In this document: piece by piece, positions 14,946 to 23,251 of the stretch
Position numbering within the stretch: position 1 is the stretch's first letter
Layout of the letters: every line of letters begins with the position of its first letter
Source: Clostridiales bacterium
Lineage (GTDB): Bacteria > Bacillota > Clostridia > Oscillospirales > Acutalibacteraceae
Assembly: GCA_024684435.1 (NCBI GenBank)
Contig: JAIKWV010000027.1
Location: 1 to 47,060, forward strand
Length of the DNA: 47,060 nucleotides
Reading direction: 5' to 3'
Position numbers and translations under genes: made by a program
Notes under the pieces: generated by a model
What the model was told of the DNA's origin: nothing
Database searches by the model: none
The model's input: only the letters and a program-made list of their open reading frames with translations

Positions 14946-16844
14946 TCAATCGTTATTGTACAATTTGCCCGCAATTTTATACAGCGCCACTACTGCCGGG
15001 CTTATCATATCCCAAAATATACTGTCATACAATGTGGTCCAGCCGAAGGGTATATTCAGCAGGTGCAGGGCGTAACAGTCGGAAAGGGCGCGCTCACGGT
15101 TGGTTTCGCCGAGTATGGTCATCCCGGCGGCAACAAGGTCAAGATACAACTCATCCCTTGCCTTCATCCTGCCGTAAAGCGTGGTGCGCAGGGGTGAGAA
15201 TTCTCCCTTGCGGTTTGCGCATTTCCAGTAACGCCAGCAAAAGGCGGAGCGTGATACCCTGTCCTTTTCCTGCTGTGTCTGCGCCTTGGCTGCGGCGGTC
15301 TTCCAACATTCGTCAAGCTTTGCGATATCCTCCGACTTTATACCGGGCAGGGAGCCCTTAGCCCGGTCGAAAAGTGTGATATGATTTTTTGCGGTGATAC
15401 TTTTTTCAGTGCATATGTCTATAAAGTCCCTTATGCCTTTCCATCCGGCGCCGTAATAAAAGCTCAGAAAGCCGTTCAGCTCCGCGTCAAAATCCAGGTA
15501 GGGATCCTGCATCAGCTTTGCCTGAAGATATAGCCTCAGCTCACTGAATTCGCCGTCGCATTCGTCGGTCTGTGTGCAGCCCTTCATGAACACGCCTGCG
15601 ATATTGTTTTCTTTGAATATCTGCAGGTTTCTCTGCATGACGTTGAAATTCGGGAAAAAGTTTATGTATTCGCTGAAATTCGTACCGTAATCCCAGACAT
15701 AGACCCGGCGGCTGATCTTTGTCCATTCTTTAAGATCCGCCATAAACTTTGCGTTTTCCTTGCATGAGGGATCGTCGAAGGCGTGACCGTAACAGCATTC
15801 CAGTGGGCAGAGCCTGATCAATACGTTGTCCCTCGGTCTGATCTGGGTGGGAGCCTGCCTTGTGTACTGGTAGGCAAGGGTGTCTATGGCAATATTGGTG
15901 TAGCCCGCATCCCACACGGCGTCGGCAATGCTGTTTATAAATTTTATCAGCGCTCCGGAATGGGAGCCGTTTGCCTTGTCCGTCGCTTTGCACTCGGGGC
16001 AGGTACAGTAATCGTTAAAATCGTGCTGTGAAACGGATATGATCTGCAACGCCTGAGACGGGTCGTGGTAAGTCGATATGACCCCAAGCACCTCCCGCTT
16101 GACTATCGCCAGCACATCGGGATTTGACAGACAGAGCTGACGGGGCGAACGCTTGCCGTTATGCAGGGCAAAATATTCCGGGTGTTCCTCAAAATAAGTG
16201 TCGGCGCTGCAAAAGTTAGTGGCCAGTGTGTGGGCAAAACATCCGGGCAGATAACGCGTGGCGCCGCCCATTTCTTCCGTGATATGGGAATAGTTGCCGC
16301 CGCTCAGCCCGTTTGCAGGCGCAAACTCCGAATTTCTGTATATACACCAGTCCGTTTCCGTGTACTCGAAATAGCGTTCGTACTTTAATTCATAGCCCGC
16401 CGGCACGCTTATCTCGTCCGCCTTTGGCACAATAAAGTTATCGCAAGTGTACCATTTACAGCCGCAGTTCTTTTCAAGGAAAGCATAAACGCCGTAAAGC
16501 GCGCCCCGTTTGCCGCCGCTGGATACGGTCAGCACGCCGTCATTTTCCTTTACGGAATAAGCGCCCTCGGGGAGCGACCCGTCCCGGGTTATGACTATGC
16601 GGTGCCGGGCGGCGGAGCGTTCTGTCACGGGCACGGTTATGCCGGTGATGCTTTCGATATACTTTTTCATGATATCCGCCGCATAGCTGAGCCTTTCGTC
16701 GCCGGCAGGCGCGACTATCTCCGCCGCAGTGTCAGCGGACACAATCACTGTATCGGCGTCAGACACGGCGTTGTCCGCAAAGCAGACCTGTATGCAGCCG
16801 AAAAGAATAATTACTGTGATCAGCAAGGATAACATCTTTTTCAT
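14946..16844 (-). CDS. Secreted DUF4838-domain protein (alpha-glucuronidase-like N-terminal fold)
   Basis: A 632-residue exported protein, probably a carbohydrate-active enzyme or binding protein. The signal peptide (about 1-24) ends VCFA. An N-terminal part (about 28-130) resembles the non-catalytic beta/alpha domain found before glycoside hydrolases such as GH67 (LSYAADIMKKYIESITG, GALYGVYAFLEKNCGCKWY). The middle is the DUF4838 core with ISVSQHDFNDYC, CTCPEC, LIKFINSIADAVW, LCPLECCYGH and YVWDYGTNFSEYINFFPN. DUF4838 proteins are linked to polysaccharide breakdown, but the reaction is not established. ATG 16844 is chosen (behind GGGGGGA and right before the signal peptide) rather than the open frame to 16877. 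It is divergent from the PL8 lyase gene. Confidence 0.87.
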   Translation of the reverse strand: MKKMLSLLITVIILFGCIQVCFADNAVSDADTVIVSADTAAEIVAPAGDERLSYAADIMKKYIESITGITVPVTERSAARHRIVITRDGSLPEGAYSVKENDGVLTVSSGGKRGALYGVYAFLEKNCGCKWYTCDNFIVPKADEISVPAGYELKYERYFEYTETDWCIYRNSEFAPANGLSGGNYSHITEEMGGATRYLPGCFAHTLATNFCSADTYFEEHPEYFALHNGKRSPRQLCLSNPDVLAIVKREVLGVISTYHDPSQALQIISVSQHDFNDYCTCPECKATDKANGSHSGALIKFINSIADAVWDAGYTNIAIDTLAYQYTRQAPTQIRPRDNVLIRLCPLECCYGHAFDDPSCKENAKFMADLKEWTKISRRVYVWDYGTNFSEYINFFPNFNVMQRNLQIFKENNIAGVFMKGCTQTDECDGEFSELRLYLQAKLMQDPYLDFDAELNGFLSFYYGAGWKGIRDFIDICTEKSITAKNHITLFDRAKGSLPGIKSEDIAKLDECWKTAAAKAQTQQEKDRVSRSAFCWRYWKCANRKGEFSPLRTTLYGRMKARDELYLDLVAAGMTILGETNRERALSDCYALHLLNIPFGWTTLYDSIFWDMISPAVVALYKIAGKLYNND

Positions 16845-16875
16845 TCGTTGTCCCCCCATGTGCGATGATAATATC

Positions 16876-16904
16876 ATTATAACACGCCTCGTACAGATTT
16901 ACAA
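16876..16904 (-). promoter_or_regulatory. SigA-type promoter of the DUF4838 gene
   Basis: On the minus strand TTGTAA (16899-16904), a 17-bp spacer and TATAAT (16876-16881) lie about 30 bp in front of the chosen start. The -10 is perfect and the -35 matches four of six positions. Confidence 0.7.
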
Positions 16905-16995
16905 TAAAGTTATGTGACCGTTCTTCAAACAGATCCGTTTTCCGTCCTGTCTGAGCCTCCAAGCTGTGTTATGGACACATTCCTGCTTTTTTCTG

Positions 16996-17024
16996 TTGAA
17001 ATATATTTTAAAACATGATAGTAT
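16996..17024 (+). promoter_or_regulatory. SigA-type promoter of the PL8 lyase gene
   Basis: TTGAAA (16996-17001), 17-bp spacer, TAGTAT (17019-17024), placed 30 bp before the ATG and just ahead of the AAGGAGG ribosome binding site. Together with the divergent promoter at 16876-16904 it leaves about 90 bp between the two, room for a shared regulator site, though none is evident by eye. Confidence 0.6.
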
Positions 17025-17054
17025 TTCATTACAGTCATTAAGGAGGAACGGATT

Positions 17055-18944
17055 ATGATAGGACCTATACAAAAGTTTTTCAGCCTTATTCTCGTTACGC
17101 TGATGATGAATTTTTCTTCCATGTTCTGTGGTGCAAAGGCAGATATAAAAACGATCTCCGACAACGTTACAGACGGTCTTCTGAACGGTACAATGGCGAC
17201 CTTCGGCAGCGCCGATCTTTACGGCGTGGATGAGATAATATCCCTCATTTCATATGACGGGGACGGCAACTGCTTTTTTGCCGACATTGATTACAGCGAC
17301 GAGGCAAGAGCCATGTGGCCCGCCGCGAAGCACCTGAACAGAACGGAAAGACTTGCTATCGTTTACAGGCTTGAGCGGGACAACGCTAAGAAAGCGGAAT
17401 ATAAGGATATCGTTCTGAAGCTTATAAACCACTGGATAAAGAAGGACTATCAGAACCCCAACTGGTGGTACAACAAGCTCTCAAACCCCAATGTTCTGGG
17501 AGAGATCGGCATACTCATGAAGCCCGATCTCAGCGCCGATCAGCTCAAAAAGCTGTCTGTTCTTGTGGGTCGGGGCTGTTTCCTTGTTGACCCCGTTCTG
17601 CGTGCCTACACGGGAGCCAACGCGGTGGATATTTCCATGTCATCAATAAAATTCGGCGTGCTCACCGGCAACGGTTCCGCCATAAGATCCGCGCTGCGGG
17701 TCGTGGCGGGAGAGCTTGACTACGGTCTGGTAGAGGGCATCAAAAAAGACGGCACCTTTTTCCAACACGGAGAGCGGCTGTACATGGGCGGTTACGGCAT
17801 TGAATTCATAAAAGGTATTTCCAATGTTGTAGGCATGATCAGCGGCACAAAGTATATGTTCTCCGGCAAACAGCTTACCCCCTTCTCCGAATTTATACTG
17901 ACCGGTCTTCGGAAGATGAGCTTCGGCAATACCCTTGACCCCACCACCATGGGAAGGTCGGTCTCAAGGATCAACGCCCAGCCTTTAACGGCTATTGTAC
18001 CGGATCTTGTAAGGCTTGCCAACACCGAGGGTATGCCCGGCAGAAATGAGATCATGGAATACGCTGTATCCATAGCCAACAACACAAAGAACAACTACGG
18101 GCTCCATTACTACGACAAGGCAAATTTCCTGGTGGTAAACAATGAGGACTTCTATTTCAGCTTCCTTGGCGGCAACAGCAAAATGTTCTATTCGGAGATA
18201 ACCAACGATGAAAACATTCTGAGTTACAATTCCTCCTTCCCCGGAGTTACCACAATAATGCACACGGGCAATGAGCTGACAAATATCAGCCCCCTGTATA
18301 ATTATTCCCTCATCCCCGGCACAACAGCTGTGTATGAATCAGACGAAGAGCTTGCCGCTCGCAAAGACCCCAGCTACAGATTACTGCCCGGCACCTACGG
18401 CAGTCAGACCGCCGAAGGCGCGGCGGTGGTGTTTGCAAAGACAAAGCACGAAAACATCAGCATGACCGTTTCCTGCTTTGCTACAGACAACGCGGTGATC
18501 CTTCTGGGCACGGGCATGAAAAATTCCGACGGCAAGCAGATGTTCACCACCCTTGACCAGTCATATTATGCGGGCTCCTTCCGTCAGGATGGCAACACCG
18601 TTATACACAACGGCATAAAATACGAATTGCTTCAGGGCGGCTCTCTCTGCGCCGGCAGTGAACATCGGGTCGGCAACTGGAGAAGAAACAACCTCACCAT
18701 GCCTGACGCATACGCGGAGGGGGACGTTTTCACAGTCTTCTTTGCTAATTCCGGCTCCTACGCCTATTCGGTAATGTCCGAAAACACCCAAGCCGATTTT
18801 GAAGTGATAATGAACACCGAAAAGATACAGGCGGTAAAACTCCCCGACGGCAGAATAGCGGCGGTCTTCCTGTCCGCCGGCAGCTTTGACTATGACGGAA
18901 GCACCTATAAAGGTCTTGCCGGCAACGCATATATTTTCGGCTGA
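17055..18944 (+). CDS. Polysaccharide lyase family 8 protein, secreted
   Basis: A 629-residue lyase that should cut uronic-acid-containing polymers (hyaluronan, chondroitin or xanthan type) by beta-elimination outside the cell. A signal peptide (about 1-30) is followed by the alpha-toroid domain with the PL8 signatures WWYNKLSNPNVLGEIGILM, YTGANAVDISMSS, DGTFFQHGERLYMGGYGIE (catalytic His and Tyr) and MGRSVSRINA, then the beta-sandwich (GLHYYDKANFLVVNNEDFYFS, WRRNN). It is shorter than many PL8 enzymes; the end (LAGNAYIFG) resembles the middle beta domain, so a small C-terminal domain is probably missing. AAGGAGG lies ahead of ATG. The frameshifted flavodoxin gene starts 16 bp later. The true substrate cannot be told from sequence alone. 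Confidence 0.92.
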   Translation: MIGPIQKFFSLILVTLMMNFSSMFCGAKADIKTISDNVTDGLLNGTMATFGSADLYGVDEIISLISYDGDGNCFFADIDYSDEARAMWPAAKHLNRTERLAIVYRLERDNAKKAEYKDIVLKLINHWIKKDYQNPNWWYNKLSNPNVLGEIGILMKPDLSADQLKKLSVLVGRGCFLVDPVLRAYTGANAVDISMSSIKFGVLTGNGSAIRSALRVVAGELDYGLVEGIKKDGTFFQHGERLYMGGYGIEFIKGISNVVGMISGTKYMFSGKQLTPFSEFILTGLRKMSFGNTLDPTTMGRSVSRINAQPLTAIVPDLVRLANTEGMPGRNEIMEYAVSIANNTKNNYGLHYYDKANFLVVNNEDFYFSFLGGNSKMFYSEITNDENILSYNSSFPGVTTIMHTGNELTNISPLYNYSLIPGTTAVYESDEELAARKDPSYRLLPGTYGSQTAEGAAVVFAKTKHENISMTVSCFATDNAVILLGTGMKNSDGKQMFTTLDQSYYAGSFRQDGNTVIHNGIKYELLQGGSLCAGSEHRVGNWRRNNLTMPDAYAEGDVFTVFFANSGSYAYSVMSENTQADFEVIMNTEKIQAVKLPDGRIAAVFLSAGSFDYDGSTYKGLAGNAYIFG

Positions 18945-18960
18945 TAAGGAGAATTCCGAC

Positions 18961-19604
18961 ATGAAAAAGCTTATCAGTGTAATCACTGTCATCACGGTGA
19001 TTTTAATGCTGTTTGCCGCCTGCGGGCAAGTGCCAACGGACACAGGCGAGACAAAAGAGACCGTCTCCGCAGCTGAGGGCAATACCGCTGAAGAAACCGG
19101 AACTTCTGAAACTTATTTTGCCAGAACAAAGGATACCCTGGTAGTCGTTTTCTCTGTTACCGGCCACACAAAGAGCGTTGCGGAAACCATCGCGAGGCTC
19201 ACCGACGCCGACTTATATGAGATAGAGGCGGCGCAGCCCTATTCCTCCGAGGACATCGACCTGAACAACAGCAACTGCCGCGCCACGAGGGAGCAGACCG
19301 TGGAAAGCGTCCGACCGGCTATAGGGAGCAAGGACATATCCCTTGATGGCTGTAAGACATTTATATCGGCTATCCAATCTGGTGGGGACAGGCGCCCCGT
19401 ATCATGAACACCTTCGTGGAAAAGTACGATTTTTCCGGCATCACGGTCATACCCTTCTGCACCTCAGGCACAAGCGGTATAGGCACCAGCGGCGATACCC
19501 TTGCTCAGCTGGCGGGAAGCGGCAGCTGGCTCCAGGGCAAGCGTTTCCCCGGAAGCGTTGAGGAAGCCGAGATCTCCGCATGGATAGATGAAGTTTCACA
19601 GTGA
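18961..19604 (+). pseudogene. Flavodoxin-like lipoprotein gene with a one-base frameshift
   Basis: The first frame encodes a lipoprotein-type signal (MLFAACGQ), a low-complexity linker and the flavodoxin FMN-phosphate loop (FSVTGHTKSVAETIARL). Homology leaves this frame near 19348-19362 and resumes in the next one with YIGYPIWWGQAPRIMNTF, then PFCTSGTSGIG and LQGKRFPGS to a stop at 19604. Restoring one base gives a full flavodoxin of about 214 residues. The first frame alone would end at 19407 with an unrelated tail. Either a real inactivating deletion or a sequence error would explain this. It follows the PL8 gene by 16 bp with its own site (AAGGAGAA). Flavodoxins of this type carry electrons or act as NADPH:quinone or nitro reductases. 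Confidence 0.85.
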
Positions 19605-19653
19605 TGGACAGCAAAACCAATTCACAATACAGAAAATAAAATCAACCGAAAAG

Positions 19654-19684
19654 CGGCGGCACCGGAACCATTCCGATGCCGCCG
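19654..19684. terminator. Intrinsic terminator between convergent genes
   Basis: Arms 19654-19666 and 19672-19684 form a 13-bp GC-rich stem with one mismatch. On the minus strand it is followed by CTTTTC and T-rich sequence, fitting the end of the DUF554 gene; it also sits after the flavodoxin gene on the plus strand. It probably serves both. Confidence 0.7.
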
Positions 19685-19722
19685 TTGACATTTATTCGCA
19701 TTTATATCTGTTTTATAATCCG

Positions 19723-20448
19723 TCACCACGCAACAGGTAAAAAGGCTGCCGCCACAGCAAAGATGACGGAAGGGACCATATTAGCCACATTGATCTTTTT
19801 GCCCCATACAAGATTTATGCCCACGCAAAAGATCAGTATTGAACCCACCAGCGAAATATAGCTCACTGCCAAATCGGTCATATAAGGTTTGATAAACACT
19901 GCCAACAGCGTTACCGCTCCCTGTATAACAAATACCGGTATGGCGGAAAAAATACATCCCACGCCCATGGAGCCTGTCATGACCATAACTATTATAAAAT
20001 CAAGTATGGCCTTTGTGGCAAGTATGGACCAGTCTCCGGATATCCCGTCCTGTATAGCTCCCATTATAGCCATTGCGCCTATTGATACTGTGAATGAGGC
20101 GCTCATAAAGCCGTTCACAAAATTATTGTCACCGGAGTTGCCCGTTTTTCTTTTGAGCCATTCTCCGAATTTTTCAAAGAAGCCCTCTATGTTTATTATT
20201 TCTCCTATCAGAGCGCCGAGAGAAAGACAAACCGTAACAAGCATGGCCTTTCCGCTTGTAAGTCCATCCTTTTCAATGGTGAGCATCTGCTCCATAGCTC
20301 CGGCTACGGCGATGAACATAACGCTTATACCGCAGGCCTTGCACAGGGAAGTCTGATGCCTTTCTTTAAGCAGTTTTCCGAACAGCAGACCGAAAAGCCC
20401 TCCCAAAACTATGCCGCCTGAATTTATTAAAGTACCAAGTCCTATCAT
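19723..20448 (-). CDS. DUF554 family membrane protein
   Basis: A 241-residue integral membrane protein with about seven hydrophobic segments. The family hallmark start GLGTLINSGGIVLGGLFGLLFG and the segment FMSASFTVSIGAMAIMGAIQDG are clear. The family (YdfK-like) is widespread in Firmicutes with no settled function; a transport role is often supposed. ATG 20448 is chosen over the ATG two codons earlier because GAGGA ends right against the first ATG, which leaves proper spacing only for the second. It ends before the shared terminator at 19654-19684. The nitroreductase gene is 28 bp upstream and may be in the same transcript. Confidence 0.9.
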   Translation of the reverse strand: MIGLGTLINSGGIVLGGLFGLLFGKLLKERHQTSLCKACGISVMFIAVAGAMEQMLTIEKDGLTSGKAMLVTVCLSLGALIGEIINIEGFFEKFGEWLKRKTGNSGDNNFVNGFMSASFTVSIGAMAIMGAIQDGISGDWSILATKAILDFIIVMVMTGSMGVGCIFSAIPVFVIQGAVTLLAVFIKPYMTDLAVSYISLVGSILIFCVGINLVWGKKINVANMVPSVIFAVAAAFLPVAW

Positions 20449-20476
20449 ACGCATTCCTCAACTGTGACCGCCGCTT

Positions 20477-21052
20477 TCAGCAAAACAGATCTTCAAGCTT
20501 TCTTTTGGGAACGTAGTGAACGTCGTTTTCGTCACGGTAGTATTTTGTACTGCCGTCCGGCTTAACGTCGGTAAGCACAACGGTCTCCGCCGGTTTGCCT
20601 ATTGCAAGGATAAGCAGCGGGACGATATTTTCCGGAAAGCCCAGCATCTCGCTGATCTTATCGGGAGGGAAGTTGCCTATCATACAGCCACCTATGCCGT
20701 CCTCCACGGCGGCAAGCAGAACGGTCTGCGCCACTATCCCCACATCCTTCAGGAACATCGCCGTATTTGGTGCCAGCTCCGTGTCCTGACAAATAATTAT
20801 AAAAGCCGTGGGGTGCATCCCATCATGGGGCAGGGTCATATCCGGCAGAGCTCTCGCCCACTTTGTCATTGACTGGACTGCCGCCACCTCGTCCTTTTCG
20901 TATGATATGTGATATTTAAGGGGCTGAAGATTGACGCTGGAGGCGGCATATCTGGTCAAGTCCACATATTTTCTGAGCTGTTCCTCCGTCACGGTATATG
21001 ACTCATCGTAACCCCTGTAACTTCTGTTGAGTTTCAAAAGATCTTTAAGCAT
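20477..21052 (-). CDS. Nitroreductase family protein (FMN-dependent)
   Basis: A 191-residue flavoprotein of the nitroreductase fold, using NAD(P)H through FMN to reduce nitro compounds, quinones or similar substrates. Visible signatures are NRSYRGYDE (FMN-phosphate Arg region), RYAASSVNLQPLKYHI, DVGIVAQTVLLAAVEDGIGGCMIGNFP and ILAIGKPAE. The length suits the short anaerobe type. ATG 21052 directly follows GGAGGTG and begins at the conserved LKDLL..NRSYRGY; the open frame to 21160 runs back through the upstream hairpin and is rejected. The specific substrate is unknown. Confidence 0.92.
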   Translation of the reverse strand: MLKDLLKLNRSYRGYDESYTVTEEQLRKYVDLTRYAASSVNLQPLKYHISYEKDEVAAVQSMTKWARALPDMTLPHDGMHPTAFIIICQDTELAPNTAMFLKDVGIVAQTVLLAAVEDGIGGCMIGNFPPDKISEMLGFPENIVPLLILAIGKPAETVVLTDVKPDGSTKYYRDENDVHYVPKRKLEDLFC

Positions 21053-21078
21053 GATAACACCTCCATCAATGATACAGC

Positions 21079-21108
21079 AAAGCACCACGCTGAAAGGCGC
21101 GGTGCTTT
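21079..21108 (-). terminator. Stem-loop between ferredoxin and nitroreductase genes
   Basis: AAAGCACC (21079-21086) pairs with GGTGCTTT (21101-21108), and three more inner pairs form after one mismatch. The T-run after the stem on the minus strand is only three bases, so this may act as a weak terminator or mRNA-stability element rather than a full stop. Confidence 0.45.
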
Positions 21109-21129
21109 TGTACTGTGTTGAACAACAAA

Positions 21130-21300
21130 TTATTCTGCCTGAGGAGCACCTACGGGGCAAGTTGACTCACAGCTGCCGCAATCAATGCAGGTATCTGCGT
21201 CGATAACATACTTGCCGTCGCCCTCGGAAATAGCAGATACAGGGCACTCTGCCGCGCAAGCGCCGCAGGAAATGCAATCGTCACTGATCTTATATGCCAT
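21130..21300 (-). CDS. 2[4Fe-4S] ferredoxin
   Basis: A 56-residue clostridial-type ferredoxin. Two motifs, CISCGACAAECP (Cys 9, 12, 15, 19) and CIDCGSCESTCP (Cys 38, 41, 44, 48), each bind a [4Fe-4S] cluster. It starts with the usual MAYKISDDC and ends GAPQAE. The ATG at 21300 has a strong AGGAGGT site at good spacing. It is a low-potential electron carrier in the cytoplasm, likely a partner of hydrogenase, pyruvate:ferredoxin oxidoreductase or the Rnf complex encoded at 36.8-41.9 kb; the partner is inferred from general biology, not from adjacency. Confidence 0.97.
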   Translation of the reverse strand: MAYKISDDCISCGACAAECPVSAISEGDGKYVIDADTCIDCGSCESTCPVGAPQAE

Positions 21301-21389
21301 TTCAAGTTACCTCCTAATAATATTTTATAACATTTTATCATATACAGCGAAAAAATCAAGTGTTTTTCCGCTTATATTTTTCACATGAA

Positions 21390-22253
21390 TTATTCTATGT
21401 CCTTTAACGCCTCTATATCCTCTTTTGCTACGGATACCTTGGCGTCACGGATGACCTTGACGTCACGCCTGTGAACGATTATGGGAGCCGCTTCCGGTCT
21501 CTTTTCAAGACGCACCTTGAGCATACCGGTGATGACGTTGCATTCCACCACTGTACCGTTGCCCTCGGCGGTGCGGACTATGGAGCCCTGGAACGGAGTC
21601 ACATGCAGCAGATAATCATATGAATCCTGCTCATATTTCAGGCAGCACATAAGTCTGCCGCAGGTACCGCTTATCTTGCTGGGATTGAGGGAAAGTCCCT
21701 GCTCCTTTGCCATTTTGATGGAAACGGGCTGAAAATCACCCAAAAATGTATTGCAGCAGAAGGGTCTGCCGCATATTCCCAGACCGCCCACTATGCGGGA
21801 TTCGTCCCGGACGCCCACCTGACGCAGTTCTATCCTTGTATGGAATACCCCTGCCAGATCCTTTACAAGCTCGCGGAAATCCACTCTGCCGTCGGCTATG
21901 AAGTAGAATATTATCTTGCTGGAATCAAAGGTGTACTCCACGTTTATCAGCTTCATTTCAAGCTTGTGCTTTGCCACCTTGGCGTTGAAGATACCGTATG
22001 CCTCCGCCTCCTTGGCAGTCTTGCTCTCAAGGATCTTCAGATCCTCCGGGGTCGCAACTCTTATAAGAGGCTTGAGGGGGCGGACTATCTCCTCCTCGGC
22101 AACGTCCCTGTTTTCCACCATGACCTCGCCGCATTCCACTCCCCGGGCTGTTTCGACTATTACCTTCTGCCCTTTTTTGATCTTCTTGCCCTCGGGGTCG
22201 AAATAATAAATTTTTCCTACCTCTCTGAACCTTACACCTATTATTTCAGCCAT
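21390..22253 (-). CDS. ricT: PSP1 / RicT family protein (YaaT)
   Basis: A 287-residue cytoplasmic protein of the PSP1 family. In Bacillus, RicT (YaaT) acts with RicA and RicF in a complex that steers RNase Y and affects sporulation and competence. Start MAEIIGVRFREVGKIYYFDP and the Cys-rich core GICGRPFCCNTF and SGTCGRLMCCLKYEQDSY match the family; these Cys residues are implicated in Fe-S binding in the Ric complex. Placed after holB and darA on the same strand, the standard Firmicutes order. The last stretch (KVSVAKEDIEALKDIE) is typical of clostridial forms. Confidence 0.95.
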   Translation of the reverse strand: MAEIIGVRFREVGKIYYFDPEGKKIKKGQKVIVETARGVECGEVMVENRDVAEEEIVRPLKPLIRVATPEDLKILESKTAKEAEAYGIFNAKVAKHKLEMKLINVEYTFDSSKIIFYFIADGRVDFRELVKDLAGVFHTRIELRQVGVRDESRIVGGLGICGRPFCCNTFLGDFQPVSIKMAKEQGLSLNPSKISGTCGRLMCCLKYEQDSYDYLLHVTPFQGSIVRTAEGNGTVVECNVITGMLKVRLEKRPEAAPIIVHRRDVKVIRDAKVSVAKEDIEALKDIE

Positions 22254-22349
22254 GTAAGCCTTCCTTGACGTCCCGCATCAAGCTCCGCCGGACGCCTTTC
22301 CTTTCTGAATAAAATTGAATTTTGTATGTAAACTGCCCGGCAATAATAA

Positions 22350-23213
22350 TTATCTCAGCTTCATACCGAGCCTTGTCAGCTGCAAATTGTAATTCGCGTT
22401 TCTTTTCATCGAATCTGATATGTCCTGTATATCGTTGAGCATTTTTATGAGCTTTTCCGCGGACACATGACTGCCTAATCTGGATTCGATCAGCGTTTCA
22501 TTGTAGGGTCTGCCGCCTTTCTTGATCGCCAGAGCGTCACAGAGTATTCTGCGCAGTTCCGGCAGACAGGCGCTGAACAGAGCCTTGTCCTTTTCAAGCT
22601 CCGAGATCACCTGCATCACCGCCAACTCTCCAGGCGCCAGTATCCCTTCGGCGAGCCGATCGGCGATATCCTTAGCCTTAACCGTCAGCTCATCGTCCCC
22701 GGAGGCTTCCTCCGCTCCCAGCAGAAATACCGTGGCTCTGGAAATGACCGTGGAGAGAAGGGGCGCCTTTGAGCCGCAGGTAAGTATGAACCTGACATAC
22801 TCCGGAGGCTCCTCTAATATTTTGAGCAGAGCGTTCTGTGCATATTCCGACATAAGATCGGCATTCATCAGCACATAGACCTTGTGTTCCGCCTCGTTGG
22901 GCATTATGTACGCGTCGTTTCTGACGGTTCTTATAAGGTCAACGGGGTAGCTTTTTTGTTCATTATCACCTTTTACAACAAAAACGTCCGGATGGGACTC
23001 CGCTCCGCACTTTATACAGTCGCCGCATTTGCCGCAGGGTTTTACGCCCTCTCCGGAGCAGACAAGAGCGTTGGCAAGGGTCATTGCCGCGGAGTATCTG
23101 TCCTCCGCGCTTCCGCCTTCAAGGATAACGGCATGGGAGAGCCTTCCGCCGTTTACCGCGGCAGAAAGTCTTTTGACAACGGCTTCATTAAGCTTAAGTT
23201 CATCAAACCTCAT
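22350..23213 (-). CDS. holB: DNA polymerase III delta' subunit
   Basis: A 287-residue clamp-loader subunit. The AAA+ fold of family DnaX/HolB is seen: LKLNEAVVKRLSAAVNGGRLSHA at the start, the zinc-binding Cys set (CSGEG, CGKCGDCIKC), the motif ALLKILEEPPEYVRFIL, and STVISRAT, the equivalent of the SRC arginine-finger motif. The P-loop is degenerate (EGGSAEDRYSAA), normal for delta', which does not hydrolyse ATP. ATG 23213 is chosen because it follows GGGAGG and begins MRFDELKLNE; six residues further upstream are open but have no site. Between ricT and darA, as in many Firmicutes. Confidence 0.93.
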   Translation of the reverse strand: MRFDELKLNEAVVKRLSAAVNGGRLSHAVILEGGSAEDRYSAAMTLANALVCSGEGVKPCGKCGDCIKCGAESHPDVFVVKGDNEQKSYPVDLIRTVRNDAYIMPNEAEHKVYVLMNADLMSEYAQNALLKILEEPPEYVRFILTCGSKAPLLSTVISRATVFLLGAEEASGDDELTVKAKDIADRLAEGILAPGELAVMQVISELEKDKALFSACLPELRRILCDALAIKKGGRPYNETLIESRLGSHVSAEKLIKMLNDIQDISDSMKRNANYNLQLTRLGMKLR

Positions 23214-23251
23214 GACCGCGCCTCCCTGCAAAAGAAATCATATACGGGATA

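Noticed and set aside
19348-19362. Programmed ribosomal frameshift in the flavodoxin gene
   Set aside because: No slippery heptamer, stop or downstream structure suited to programmed shifting is seen; mutation or sequence error is simpler.
19343-19561. A separate 72-residue gene starting inside the flavodoxin
   Set aside because: Frame reading gives no known protein; the flavodoxin homology lies in the neighbouring frame through the same DNA.
21150-21359. A 69-residue minus-strand frame over the ferredoxin
   Set aside because: It is out of frame with the two perfect 4Fe-4S motifs of the true gene at 21130-21300.
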